This document shows, one piece after another, positions 1-8,300 of a DNA stretch of 9,581 bases. The notes beneath the pieces were generated by a model, which searched no databases, was not told where the DNA came from, and saw only the letters and a program-made list of their open reading frames with translations. How positions within the stretch are numbered: position 1 is the stretch's first letter; the number at the start of each line of letters is the position of its first letter. Source of the stretch: Pedobacter sp. UBA1654. GTDB lineage: Bacteria > Bacteroidota > Bacteroidia > Sphingobacteriales > Sphingobacteriaceae. The stretch is from contig DCLG01000004.1 of the NCBI GenBank assembly GCA_002320935.1, positions 218 through 9,798 on the forward strand. Direction: 5' to 3'. Made by a program: the position numbers and the translations under genes.

Positions 1-440
1 AACAGCAGGCCACCATGCCGGAGCTTGCCTTACAGCGAATTTGGGCGATTGGGGGCAAAACAGGCTGGTATTACGGCCGTTGGCTCTGGGAAATCAGGGG
101 CATTATGGACCAAATGGTCGGTGGGGTAGGTATGCGCCGGGGGCGTAAGAGCCATACTGAGATCTTCGCCGGGGAGTCACTGGATTTCTGGCGGGTGCTC
201 ATCGCCAATAAACAAGAAAAGCGCTTATTGCTTTATGCAGAAATGAAGTTGCCCGGCGAAGCATGGCTGGAGTTTAAAATGGACGACCAGAATCTACTCA
301 CTCAAACCGCAACCTTTCGTCCGCTGGGATTGTTGGGCAGACTGTACTGGTATTCGGTATTGCCATTTCATGGGTTTATATTTCGTGGAATGATCAATAA
401 TATTGTTAAACCTGCTATCCCAATGGCGATTGTGAAATAA
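1..440 (+). CDS. SDR family oxidoreductase with C-terminal DUF2867 domain (5' truncated)
   Basis: This is the C-terminal part of a longer protein. The frame stays open to the left edge (codons Gln-Gln-Ala-Thr precede the ATG at 15), so that ATG is probably an internal Met. The visible ~145 residues match my recollection of DUF2867, the domain that follows an atypical-SDR/NmrA-like NAD(P)-binding domain in proteins of roughly 450-500 residues. Counting from Met-15, the hallmarks are GWYY (17-20), a Trp-rich WLWEIRG stretch, the Gly/Arg-rich VGGVGMRRGR, LDFWRV, the AEMKLPGEAWLEF strand pair, and the closing GLLGRLYWYSVLPFH. The Rossmann domain lies outside the window, so cofactor use is inferred from the family and the substrate is unknown. 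It ends with TAA at 438-440, 45 nt before the kinase gene. I see no functional link to the downstream genes. The family call is fairly sure; the function is not. Confidence 0.85.
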   Translation, partial: QQATMPELALQRIWAIGGKTGWYYGRWLWEIRGIMDQMVGGVGMRRGRKSHTEIFAGESLDFWRVLIANKQEKRLLLYAEMKLPGEAWLEFKMDDQNLLTQTATFRPLGLLGRLYWYSVLPFHGFIFRGMINNIVKPAIPMAIVK

Positions 441-485
441 TGGGAAACAGAAATTATATATCTTCGGCCTATCATTAAGCCAATA

Positions 486-2858
486 ATGCCTTTCGGACGA
501 CTGAACTTTTGCTCCATATTTTTACTACTTTTCGTGCTCCTCACCAGCGGTACTGCATTCGGAAATGCACCAGCCGTTACCGCGAAAAATGGCGTCCTCG
601 ACCTTCGTCATCAGAAGATTTCAGAAAACATCCGTTTAGATGGTGAATGGCTGTTCTTTTGGAACCAGTTGATTGAAGATCATCGGCATGGTAATGCCGG
701 GGCTCTTAAAGTGCCCGTTCCGCTACTCTGGACAAGTTACGATATTAAGGGAGAGACTTATCCAGCTTTTGGATACGCTACCTATAAACTCCAGGTGCTA
801 CTACCTAAAAACCCCGGGCTACTCCGGATCAGTATGCCGGAGGCCTATACCTCTTATAAGTTAATTATCAATGGAGAACTGGTCTCAAGCAATGGCAAAG
901 TTGGTAAAAATGCTGAAACCGCAAGTCCTGAGTGGATAAACAAAGATGTTGATCTCCATCTCAATGTTGACACGCTGAACATACTACTGCAAATCTCAAA
1001 TTTCACACACAGTAAGGCAGGGCTGAAAGAATCATTATTTGTAGGGCCAAAGGAGTTTGCCAAGCTGGATCGCAAGCGGTCAGAAGCTTTCGATCTATTG
1101 CTTACCGGTTGTGTGCTCATGGCTGGGCTGTTTTTTTTGGGACTATACCTTTTTGGCAACCGGGATAAGGCCATTCTGTTATTTGCGCTGTTCGCCATGA
1201 TCTACAGTTACCGAATGATCGGTACAGATAATTACGTTTTGCACAGCCTGTTTCCAGATATAAATTGGTACATGGCCATTCGGATGGAGTACATCAGCTT
1301 GTTTTCCGCCATTGGTTTTTTTGCACTTTATAGCCGGTATCTTTATCCCGAAGATATTAACAAGTTTATAGTTTACACCATCTGTGTCATTTGTTTCGGC
1401 TTTTCTGCTGTGGCAGTGTTCTTTCAGCCGGTGGTGTTTAGTAGTCTTATAAACATTTTTCTGGTCGTTACCGTATTCTGCCTGCTATATGTGCCTTATC
1501 TCTACATTCGTGCATGCCTTAAAAAACGTCCCGGATCTGCTTATGCGCTGGCAAGCGCCTTTGCTTTAATGTCGGTATTCGCCATTTCGCTGCTTCACTA
1601 TTGGGGGATCATCCCACCTTTGCAGGTCATCAGTTTTGTGGGCTACATCAGCTTTTTCTTTCTGCAATCTCTTGTATTATCGTACCGGGTATCCTTTGTG
1701 CTTAAACAAGCTGGTGAGCAAGCGGCCGAGGGGCTTATTGCCAAGTCTGAGTTCCTGAGCACCATGAGTCATGAAATCAGAACACCATTAAACTCCGTAA
1801 TCGGTATGAGTCACCTCATGCTGAAAAATGATCCAAGGCCAGATCAGCGTAAACTGCTCGATGTGATCATATTTTCTGCAAACAACTTGTTAAACATCGT
1901 TAACGATATTCTCGATTATAGTAAAATAGAAGCCGGAAAGATCACTTTCGAAGAGATCGAAATGGACATCCCCGCACTTGCCGGTAATCTGGTTACAAGC
2001 CTGCAAAGTGCTGCACAGGATAAGGGCATTGTACTTTCATTACACGTTGATAAAAACCTCGATTACAGGGTAATTGGTGATCCGACCCGCGTTTTTCAGG
2101 TCGTTACCAATCTGGTGCATAATGCAATAAAGTTTACCGCGAAGGGGGACGTATCGTTGCACATTAACATTACGGACTATGATGCGGAAAATGTAACCCT
2201 ATTGGTTCAGGTGAAAGACACCGGTATCGGTATATCGCCCGAAAACCAGGCCAGGATCTTCGAACGTTTTACACAAGCGGATTCATCTACGATGAGGGGA
2301 TTTGGAGGTACGGGTTTAGGTCTGGCCATCACCAAAAGAATTCTGGAACTAAGAAACTCAACCCTGCAGGTGAAAAGTGAACCTGGTAAAGGATCAAACT
2401 TCTTCTTTTTTCACACTTTTAAAAGAACACGCACACCCCTGAAAGCAAAGAAAGCTGAAGATCTAAAAGTTAGCGACAATAAACCCTTTTCCGGGCTTCC
2501 AATACTACTCGTTGAAGACAATCCCATGAATGTTATGGTGGCAGAGTCTTTCCTTAAGCGCTGGGGTGCTACCGTTGATGTTGCGGTTGATGGTGCGGAT
2601 GCGCTGGAAAAAGTTGATGTTTTGAAGCACAAGCTCATCCTCATGGACCTGCATATGCCGGTGATGGACGGCTATGCCTCTTCCAGGAAAATGCGTCAGC
2701 AAGGCATTCTGATTCCAATTGTGGCGCTCACGGCTACCTTGCCTTCAGAGATTGAAACTAAGCTCAGTGACACAGGTTTCGATGATATACTTGTAAAGCC
2801 GTTCCTCCCAGACGAACTGTATCGTAAGGTTTATAACCACATCTTTCAGGAAATATAG
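486..2858 (+). CDS. Hybrid sensor histidine kinase with 7TMR-DISM sensor and C-terminal receiver
   Basis: A 790-aa inner-membrane hybrid kinase. Order seen: signal peptide (1-~26, ending near TAFGNA); periplasmic jelly-roll domain resembling the GH2 sugar-binding fold (~35-190; [12 protein letters not shown], a central [12 protein letters not shown] strand, [13 protein letters not shown]), as usual for 7TMR-DISM proteins; seven hydrophobic helices (~204-401); a short linker; HisKA with H-box [12 protein letters not shown] (predicted phospho-acceptor His429); HATPase with N-box HNAIKF (Asn546), DTGIGI (Asp578) and [11 protein letters not shown] (from Gly605); and a receiver (~673-788) with acidic VEDN (Glu677, Asp678), phospho-acceptor Asp721 in [11 protein letters not shown], Thr749 and Lys771. 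All catalytic residues are present, so it should be active. There is no HPt or DNA-binding domain, so the output must pass to another protein. The ATG at 486 is chosen because a clear signal peptide follows it; there is no Shine-Dalgarno, as is common in Bacteroidota. The ligand is unknown; a carbohydrate is plausible from the fold and the neighbours. Confidence 0.95.
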   Translation: MPFGRLNFCSIFLLLFVLLTSGTAFGNAPAVTAKNGVLDLRHQKISENIRLDGEWLFFWNQLIEDHRHGNAGALKVPVPLLWTSYDIKGETYPAFGYATYKLQVLLPKNPGLLRISMPEAYTSYKLIINGELVSSNGKVGKNAETASPEWINKDVDLHLNVDTLNILLQISNFTHSKAGLKESLFVGPKEFAKLDRKRSEAFDLLLTGCVLMAGLFFLGLYLFGNRDKAILLFALFAMIYSYRMIGTDNYVLHSLFPDINWYMAIRMEYISLFSAIGFFALYSRYLYPEDINKFIVYTICVICFGFSAVAVFFQPVVFSSLINIFLVVTVFCLLYVPYLYIRACLKKRPGSAYALASAFALMSVFAISLLHYWGIIPPLQVISFVGYISFFFLQSLVLSYRVSFVLKQAGEQAAEGLIAKSEFLSTMSHEIRTPLNSVIGMSHLMLKNDPRPDQRKLLDVIIFSANNLLNIVNDILDYSKIEAGKITFEEIEMDIPALAGNLVTSLQSAAQDKGIVLSLHVDKNLDYRVIGDPTRVFQVVTNLVHNAIKFTAKGDVSLHINITDYDAENVTLLVQVKDTGIGISPENQARIFERFTQADSSTMRGFGGTGLGLAITKRILELRNSTLQVKSEPGKGSNFFFFHTFKRTRTPLKAKKAEDLKVSDNKPFSGLPILLVEDNPMNVMVAESFLKRWGATVDVAVDGADALEKVDVLKHKLILMDLHMPVMDGYASSRKMRQQGILIPIVALTATLPSEIETKLSDTGFDDILVKPFLPDELYRKVYNHIFQEI

Positions 2859-2874
2859 AATTGCCATATATTTT

Positions 2875-2882
2875 TAACTTTG
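2875..2882 (+). promoter_or_regulatory. Putative Bacteroidota -7 promoter element (TAACTTTG)
   Basis: TAACTTTG matches the Bacteroidota -7 consensus TAnnTTTG exactly. It lies in the 45-nt gap between the 7TMR kinase and the GH95 gene, 21 nt before the hydrolase ATG, which would give a leader of roughly 15 nt. The -33 element (TTG/TTTG) is not convincing: a TTG at 2861-2863 is too close, and only TTTC occurs farther upstream. If real, it would let the hydrolase and HTCS genes be transcribed independently of the kinase. Confidence 0.4.
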
Positions 2883-2903
2883 GTACTTTAAGCCCAATAC
2901 CTG

Positions 2904-5336
2904 ATGATGAAATCCCGATTGTCCTTCCTTTTTGTGCTGATCACAATGTTCACAAACGCCGGCGCACAAACCGCCCCGGATTTTATAAAACCCAGAAGAG
3001 GCTTTGTGAGCCTTGAGCCTGCTGCACACTGGTCGCACGCGCTCATTAGTGGTAATGGCACCATGGGTGCGCTGGTTATAGGCAGGCCGCATGATGAAAC
3101 ACTCATCTTTAGCCAGGCGGATTTATATATTCCCCTGAATGAGCCTAAACCGCCAGTTAATCAGGGCAGTCGCCTGGAAGAAATCCGCAAGCTGCTGTTG
3201 GATGGCAAAGCCGAAGCTGCAGCAGCAATTCCTGTGGAGCAACGGAAGAAGGAGGGCTTTGATATTGGACGCGACCCTTTTATCCCAGCATTCGACATGC
3301 ATGTGTCTCATGATACTGCAAACATCAAACGGTACCAGCGGAGTGTAAACTTCGAAACCGGAGAAGCGATCGTATCCTGGAATGATGATCATGGCACTTT
3401 TGAGCGCCGGGTTTTTGTGTCCCGCGCAGATAGCGTCATCGTACTTTCCATAAAAGGAGACGCTAAGATCAATACCACCCTAGACTTTGCAGCGAGACCA
3501 ATAGAACCCCAGCAGGCAGACTTTGTAAAAAGCGGCATTGAGGAGATGAAAGCCGCTGCTGAACCAGGATATCTGACCTACCAGGCGAAATTTAAGAACC
3601 TTTTTAAAGGCGGCCTCCAAGGCTATGAAGGTCTGGGAAGATTAATCCTGAAAGGAGGGAAAGCCGAAGTAAGTGGAAATAAACTAAAGATTACAGATGC
3701 TGATGAGGTGCTGATGTTGATTCAGATAAAACCTTCCTTGAACTGGAGTCAGTCTCAGCTTGCCGCAATGAAAGCCAGGCTGAACAGTCTGAGTGATGAT
3801 TACGCCAATCTAAGAGACCGTCATGCCTTGATTCACAACAGGCTGTTCAGTCGTTCGCGATTGAGTCTGCATGCGGACCAGGCTGCCAGGCAGTTAAACA
3901 CTGAAGCCTTGCTGCAACAAGCAAAGTCGGATGTGCCTGTCGCTTTGATCGAGAAAGCATACGATGCTGGTCGCTATAACATCATCAGCGCAATGGGGAC
4001 GAACCCGCCAAACCTTCAGGGTATCTGGTCAGGCACCTGGACGGCGCCATGGTCGGCCGACTTTACCCACGATGGGAACCTGCCTTCCGCAATCGCCAGT
4101 GTGCTTAGCAGCAATATGCCGGAGTTGATGGATGCTTATTTTCGTTATATCGAAAGTAAAATGCCAACCTTCCGGGAGAATGCCAAAATGCTCTATGCGG
4201 CAGATGGCATTCACATTCCGGCGCATACCAGCAATAACGGCTTGGATACTGACTTTGGTGAAATATGGTGCCTGACTTACTGGACCGGCGCTGCTGGCTG
4301 GGCGGCAGATTTCTTCTATGATTATTACCAGTATACTCAGAACCGGGAGTTCCTGAAGAGCCGTGCTTATCCATTTATGAAGGAGGCTGCTGCGTTTTAT
4401 GAATCTTTTCTTAGCACCGGTGCTGACGGTAAGTACATCTTTAACCCATCCTATTCCCCGGAAAATAACCCTGGGAATTCAAAATCTCAGGCTGCCATCA
4501 ACGCGACCATGGATGTGATGATCGCCCGCCAGCTGCTAACCAACTGCATCGCGGCGGCGAAAACGCTGGCACTGGATGCGCTAAAAGTAAAGGTATGGAC
4601 GGAGATGATAAGTAAGATGCCGGAGTATGAGGTTGCATCAGATGGCACCATACGCGAATGGCTGTGGCCAGGCCTGGAAGAAAATATGCCCCACCGGCAT
4701 GTATCCCAGCTGTACTCGCTATATAACAAAGCCGATACGGCAATACTCAATAATCCTGCATTACTGGCGGCGGTAAATAAGACCATCGAGGGTAAGATGA
4801 AATTTAGAGCAGCGGAGGGTGGTGGCGAGATGTCGTTCGGACTTGTACAACTTGGCCTTTCCGCAGCACATATTAGCAATGCAGAACAAGCAAAGGCTGC
4901 GGTGGATTACCTTGCCTCCAAGTACTGGTCTACCGGAATGGGCTCCTTCCACAACGTAGGGGCGTTGTTCAATACAGATATCAGTGGCGGACTGCCAGCC
5001 GTTATTCTCGAGATGCTGGTTTACTCGGAAGCGGACATGATCAGTTTGTTGCCTGCGCTTCCGGAATCATGGGAAAAGGGCAGACTTGAAGGTGCCTTGC
5101 TCCGGGGAAATATTCAACTCAAGAACTTAGTCTGGGAAGGTAAGCAGATACGGCTAAGCTTGAAGTCGGATGTTCGCCGCGCGGTGACTCTGGTCATGCC
5201 AGCGGAGGTGGAAAGCCTTAAGATCAACGGATTTTCCGTAAGCATAAATAGGATTAAGGATCGAAAGTTTCTGCTTAACTTGTCCCAGGCAAAAGAGATG
5301 AATTTGGAAATAAAGCTTAAGTTCATTCAAAATTAA
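2904..5336 (+). CDS. Secreted glycoside hydrolase, GH95 family (alpha-L-fucosidase-like, divergent)
   Basis: An 810-aa secreted enzyme. A signal peptide (1-~22, cleaved near NAGAQ) has no lipobox Cys, so it is probably periplasmic or exported rather than a lipoprotein. The N-terminal GH95/GH65N-like beta-sandwich shows ISGNGTMGALVIG (Gly50-Asn51-Gly52). The (alpha/alpha) barrel shows NPPNLQGIW (367-375), THDGN (388-392), PSYSPEN (Glu520), PHRHVSQLY (His597, His599) and NTDISGG (Asp692), with a C-terminal beta domain containing LLPALPESW. In characterised GH95 1,2-alpha-L-fucosidases the SPEN Glu is the acid, and an Asn plus an Asp activate water. Glu520, Asn392 and Asp692 fit these roles. The first Asn of the usual NxN motif reads Asp390, the following MNYWP block is absent, and the usual WSRAWK segment is replaced by EMSFGLVQLG. 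Family membership is fairly secure. The substrate could be fucose, L-galactose or another sugar. ATG 2904 is followed by a second ATG at 2907, which would serve equally well. The HTCS gene follows after 26 nt. Confidence 0.88.
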   Translation: MMKSRLSFLFVLITMFTNAGAQTAPDFIKPRRGFVSLEPAAHWSHALISGNGTMGALVIGRPHDETLIFSQADLYIPLNEPKPPVNQGSRLEEIRKLLLDGKAEAAAAIPVEQRKKEGFDIGRDPFIPAFDMHVSHDTANIKRYQRSVNFETGEAIVSWNDDHGTFERRVFVSRADSVIVLSIKGDAKINTTLDFAARPIEPQQADFVKSGIEEMKAAAEPGYLTYQAKFKNLFKGGLQGYEGLGRLILKGGKAEVSGNKLKITDADEVLMLIQIKPSLNWSQSQLAAMKARLNSLSDDYANLRDRHALIHNRLFSRSRLSLHADQAARQLNTEALLQQAKSDVPVALIEKAYDAGRYNIISAMGTNPPNLQGIWSGTWTAPWSADFTHDGNLPSAIASVLSSNMPELMDAYFRYIESKMPTFRENAKMLYAADGIHIPAHTSNNGLDTDFGEIWCLTYWTGAAGWAADFFYDYYQYTQNREFLKSRAYPFMKEAAAFYESFLSTGADGKYIFNPSYSPENNPGNSKSQAAINATMDVMIARQLLTNCIAAAKTLALDALKVKVWTEMISKMPEYEVASDGTIREWLWPGLEENMPHRHVSQLYSLYNKADTAILNNPALLAAVNKTIEGKMKFRAAEGGGEMSFGLVQLGLSAAHISNAEQAKAAVDYLASKYWSTGMGSFHNVGALFNTDISGGLPAVILEMLVYSEADMISLLPALPESWEKGRLEGALLRGNIQLKNLVWEGKQIRLSLKSDVRRAVTLVMPAEVESLKINGFSVSINRIKDRKFLLNLSQAKEMNLEIKLKFIQN

Positions 5337-5362
5337 TCACATGAGATAACGCCGGAATATTG

Positions 5363-8300
5363 ATGTTGCAGCAAAGAGTCCTTGTTTTCCTGACCTTATT
5401 TTTGATCTCTAACACCCTTTTCGGGCAGCAGAATCAGATTCAGTTTGCCAGGCTGGATCTTTCAAATGGGCTATCTCATAATCAGGTAAATGCCATTCTG
5501 AAGGACTCCAAGGGTTTTATGTGGTTCGGTACGCTCTCCGGACTCAACCGCTACGATGGCTATCAGTTTAAGACTTTTAAGAATGACCCACGTGATACCA
5601 GCTCCATTGTAGATGACTTCATCACAGGCATCTTTGAGCTGCCTGATCATAAATTGTACCTCGAAACCCGCAACGGGCCAAATATCTACGACAATCAGAG
5701 CCAACGATTTCTTCGAAACGTCAATGGCTACCTGAAAACGCTGAACATTAATGCCACATCTATTCGCGACATCATTCGGGATGATGATGGTAATTTCTGG
5801 TTTAACGGACTGGAAACCGGTGTTTTTAAATACGATCCGATTAAAAAGACAACGCTACACTTCAAAACAGCCGGTGGAGGGAACACATCACTGGATAAAA
5901 CACCAGTATCTGCCATACAAAAGGATGCAAAGGGAAACATCTGGGTGATCCACCGGAACAAAACCATTGAGCTGCTGGACCGGAAATCCGGCAGGGTTAA
6001 GCAGCGCATGCTCAACTACCAGCTAAAACAACCTTCCGAATACCAGGATTTTCGCCTTTTTGTAGATCAGGACCTTGATCTCTGGATCTACACCACCAAT
6101 AGCCAACATGGTATAGACTACTATGCGCCTGCAAGCGGCAAAATGCGCTACCTGGACAAAGGTCCTGGCTCATTGAATAACAACCTGATCGCAGGTTTAT
6201 TGCAGGATAACAAGGGACTGATCTGGATCGCTACTGATCATGGTGGCGTAAACCTGCTGGATAAACGCGATTTCAAAATTCGGTATCTGCTGAATAAGGA
6301 AGATGATCCAAAAAGCCTGAGCCAGAACAGCATCACCAGTCTGTATAAAGACCCTACTGGGATCATCTGGATTGGCACTTTTAAACGTGGCCTCAGTTAC
6401 TATCATGAAAAGATCCTGAAGTTTCCACTATATAGCCATCAGGGCATAGATCCCGGCGGATTGGCTTATGATGATATCAACCGGTTTGTAGAGGATAAGG
6501 AAGGTAATCTGTGGATTGGCACAAATGGAGGTGGCTTATTTTACTTTAATCGGAAGACCGGCCAGTTTACCCGTTTTCAGCATGATCCTTCAGATCCAAA
6601 CAGTCTGAGTAACAACATCATCGTCAGTCTGTACATCGACAAGGCTGAGACCTTATGGGTGGGTACCTATTTTGGTGGACTTGATCGCTTTGATAATGGA
6701 AAGTTTAAGCACTACAGGCATAATGCGAAGGATTCCAGTAGTCTGGCGGACGACCGTGTCTGGGATATTCTGGAAGATCGTAAAGGTCGCTTCTGGGTGG
6801 CTACACTAAGCGGAGGCCTTGACCAGCTTGATCGGAAGACTGGAAAATTCAGGCATTACAAAGCCGGTATGCGCAACAGCGTGGCTTCGAATTTCATCTC
6901 TTGCCTTCTTGAAGACCGTGCCGGTAACATCTGGATCGGCACTTCAGATGGGCTGGATAAGCTCAGTCCGCAAGGAAAGTTCACGCACTATGAAGCAAAA
7001 GCAGGAAAGCAGAACACACTCATCAATAATATTGTGTACGACTTAATGGAGGACAGCTATGGCTTCATCTGGATTGCCACCCGGGATGGCTTGAGTCGCC
7101 TAAGTCCTAAAACGATGAATTTCCTGAACTTCGACAACCGGAATGGTTTAAGCGAAAAAGCGACGCTCAAGGTTATTGAAGATAAGCATAAAAACCTGTG
7201 GGTAAGCACGGCCAATGGTTTGTTCAAGATTATTGTCGGCCGTGATCAGCAGCATAGATTTGCTTATTCTTTTAGAAAGTACGACGAGCACGATGGCCTT
7301 CAGGGAAGTGCATTCAATGCTAATGCAGGTTACAAGACCCGAAAAGGGGAGCTGATATTTGGTGGAGCAAATGGCTTCAACCTCTTCAATCCGGACGAGA
7401 TCCAGACGGACAACACCAAACCCTTGATCGTACTTTCTGAATTGCAGATCTCCAATAAGAGTGTTGGAATCGGTGAACAGATCGACGGCCGGGTGCCTCT
7501 AAGAAAATCCATTGTATTCACCGATACACTCGAATTGAAGTACAGCCAGAACAGCATTACGCTGAGCTTTGCTGCGCTAAATTACTTCGGACCGCAGAAG
7601 ATCAGATACAGGTATAAGCTTGAAGGTTTCGATCAGCAATGGCAGGAATTACAGGAAGACATCAGAAGAGCTACTTACACCAATATCGATCCTGGTGAAT
7701 ACGTTTTTAAAGTAGTTTCAACGGATGCCTCTGGAAATTGGGTGAATAATGAGGAGCGTGTCCGGATCGTGATCAAACCACCAATTTGGCGCACAAATTT
7801 CGCGTATGTAATGTACGTACTGCTGTTTGGCGGCTCCTTACTGATGCTGCGGCATCGTGGCATTAAACGCGCCAGGGCAGAATTTCTAATTGAACAGGAA
7901 CGCCAGCAAGGTAAACGCCTGCATGAACTGGACCTGCTCAAAATTAAGTTCCTGACCAACGTCAGCCACGAGTTTCGCACGCCGCTATCGCTGATCATCA
8001 CGCCGCTGGAAAAATTGATCAAACATGCCAATGATTCTGATAAGCAACAACTGCAGATGATCCAACGCAATGGTCGCCGCCTGCTTAACTTAGTTAATCA
8101 GCTCCTGGATTTCCGCCGGATGGAAGTTCACGAGCTTAAACTGCATCCAAAAACAGGCGATATCATCGCTTTCATCAAAGAGCTTTGCCTGTCCTTCACT
8201 GATGTTGCTGACCGGAAGAACATCAGTTTAAACTTTAAGGCTGACCGCAGCAGTTTGATCACGCTTTTTGACCATGACAAGATTGAACGGATATTATTCA

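Noticed and set aside
1..440. Complete small gene starting at ATG 15
   Set aside because: The frame is open upstream to the edge and the sequence resembles only the C-terminal domain of a longer SDR-type protein.
459..466. TATCTTCG upstream of the 7TMR kinase as a -7 promoter element
   Set aside because: It is one base away from TAnnTTTG, but there is no TTG at a suitable -33 distance. In an AT-rich gap this match is too weak to list as a feature.
4487..4879. 130-codon open frame on the minus strand inside the GH95 gene
   Set aside because: It lies wholly within a well-supported gene on the other strand, is Ser/Ala-rich in the way of antisense shadows, and shows no recognisable domain.
2904..5336. 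Gene for a surface lipoprotein (SusD-like or lipid-anchored hydrolase)
   Set aside because: The signal peptide ends in a GAQ-type cleavage site with no Cys, so lipidation is not supported.
5341..5349. ATG-AGA-TAA mini-ORF just before the HTCS gene, as a translational regulator
   Set aside because: A two-codon frame arises easily by chance, and it has no ribosome binding site.
7675..8070. 131-codon open frame on the minus strand inside the HTCS gene
   Set aside because: It is antisense to the conserved transmembrane and HisKA coding region, where the sense frame explains the conservation; no domain is recognisable.
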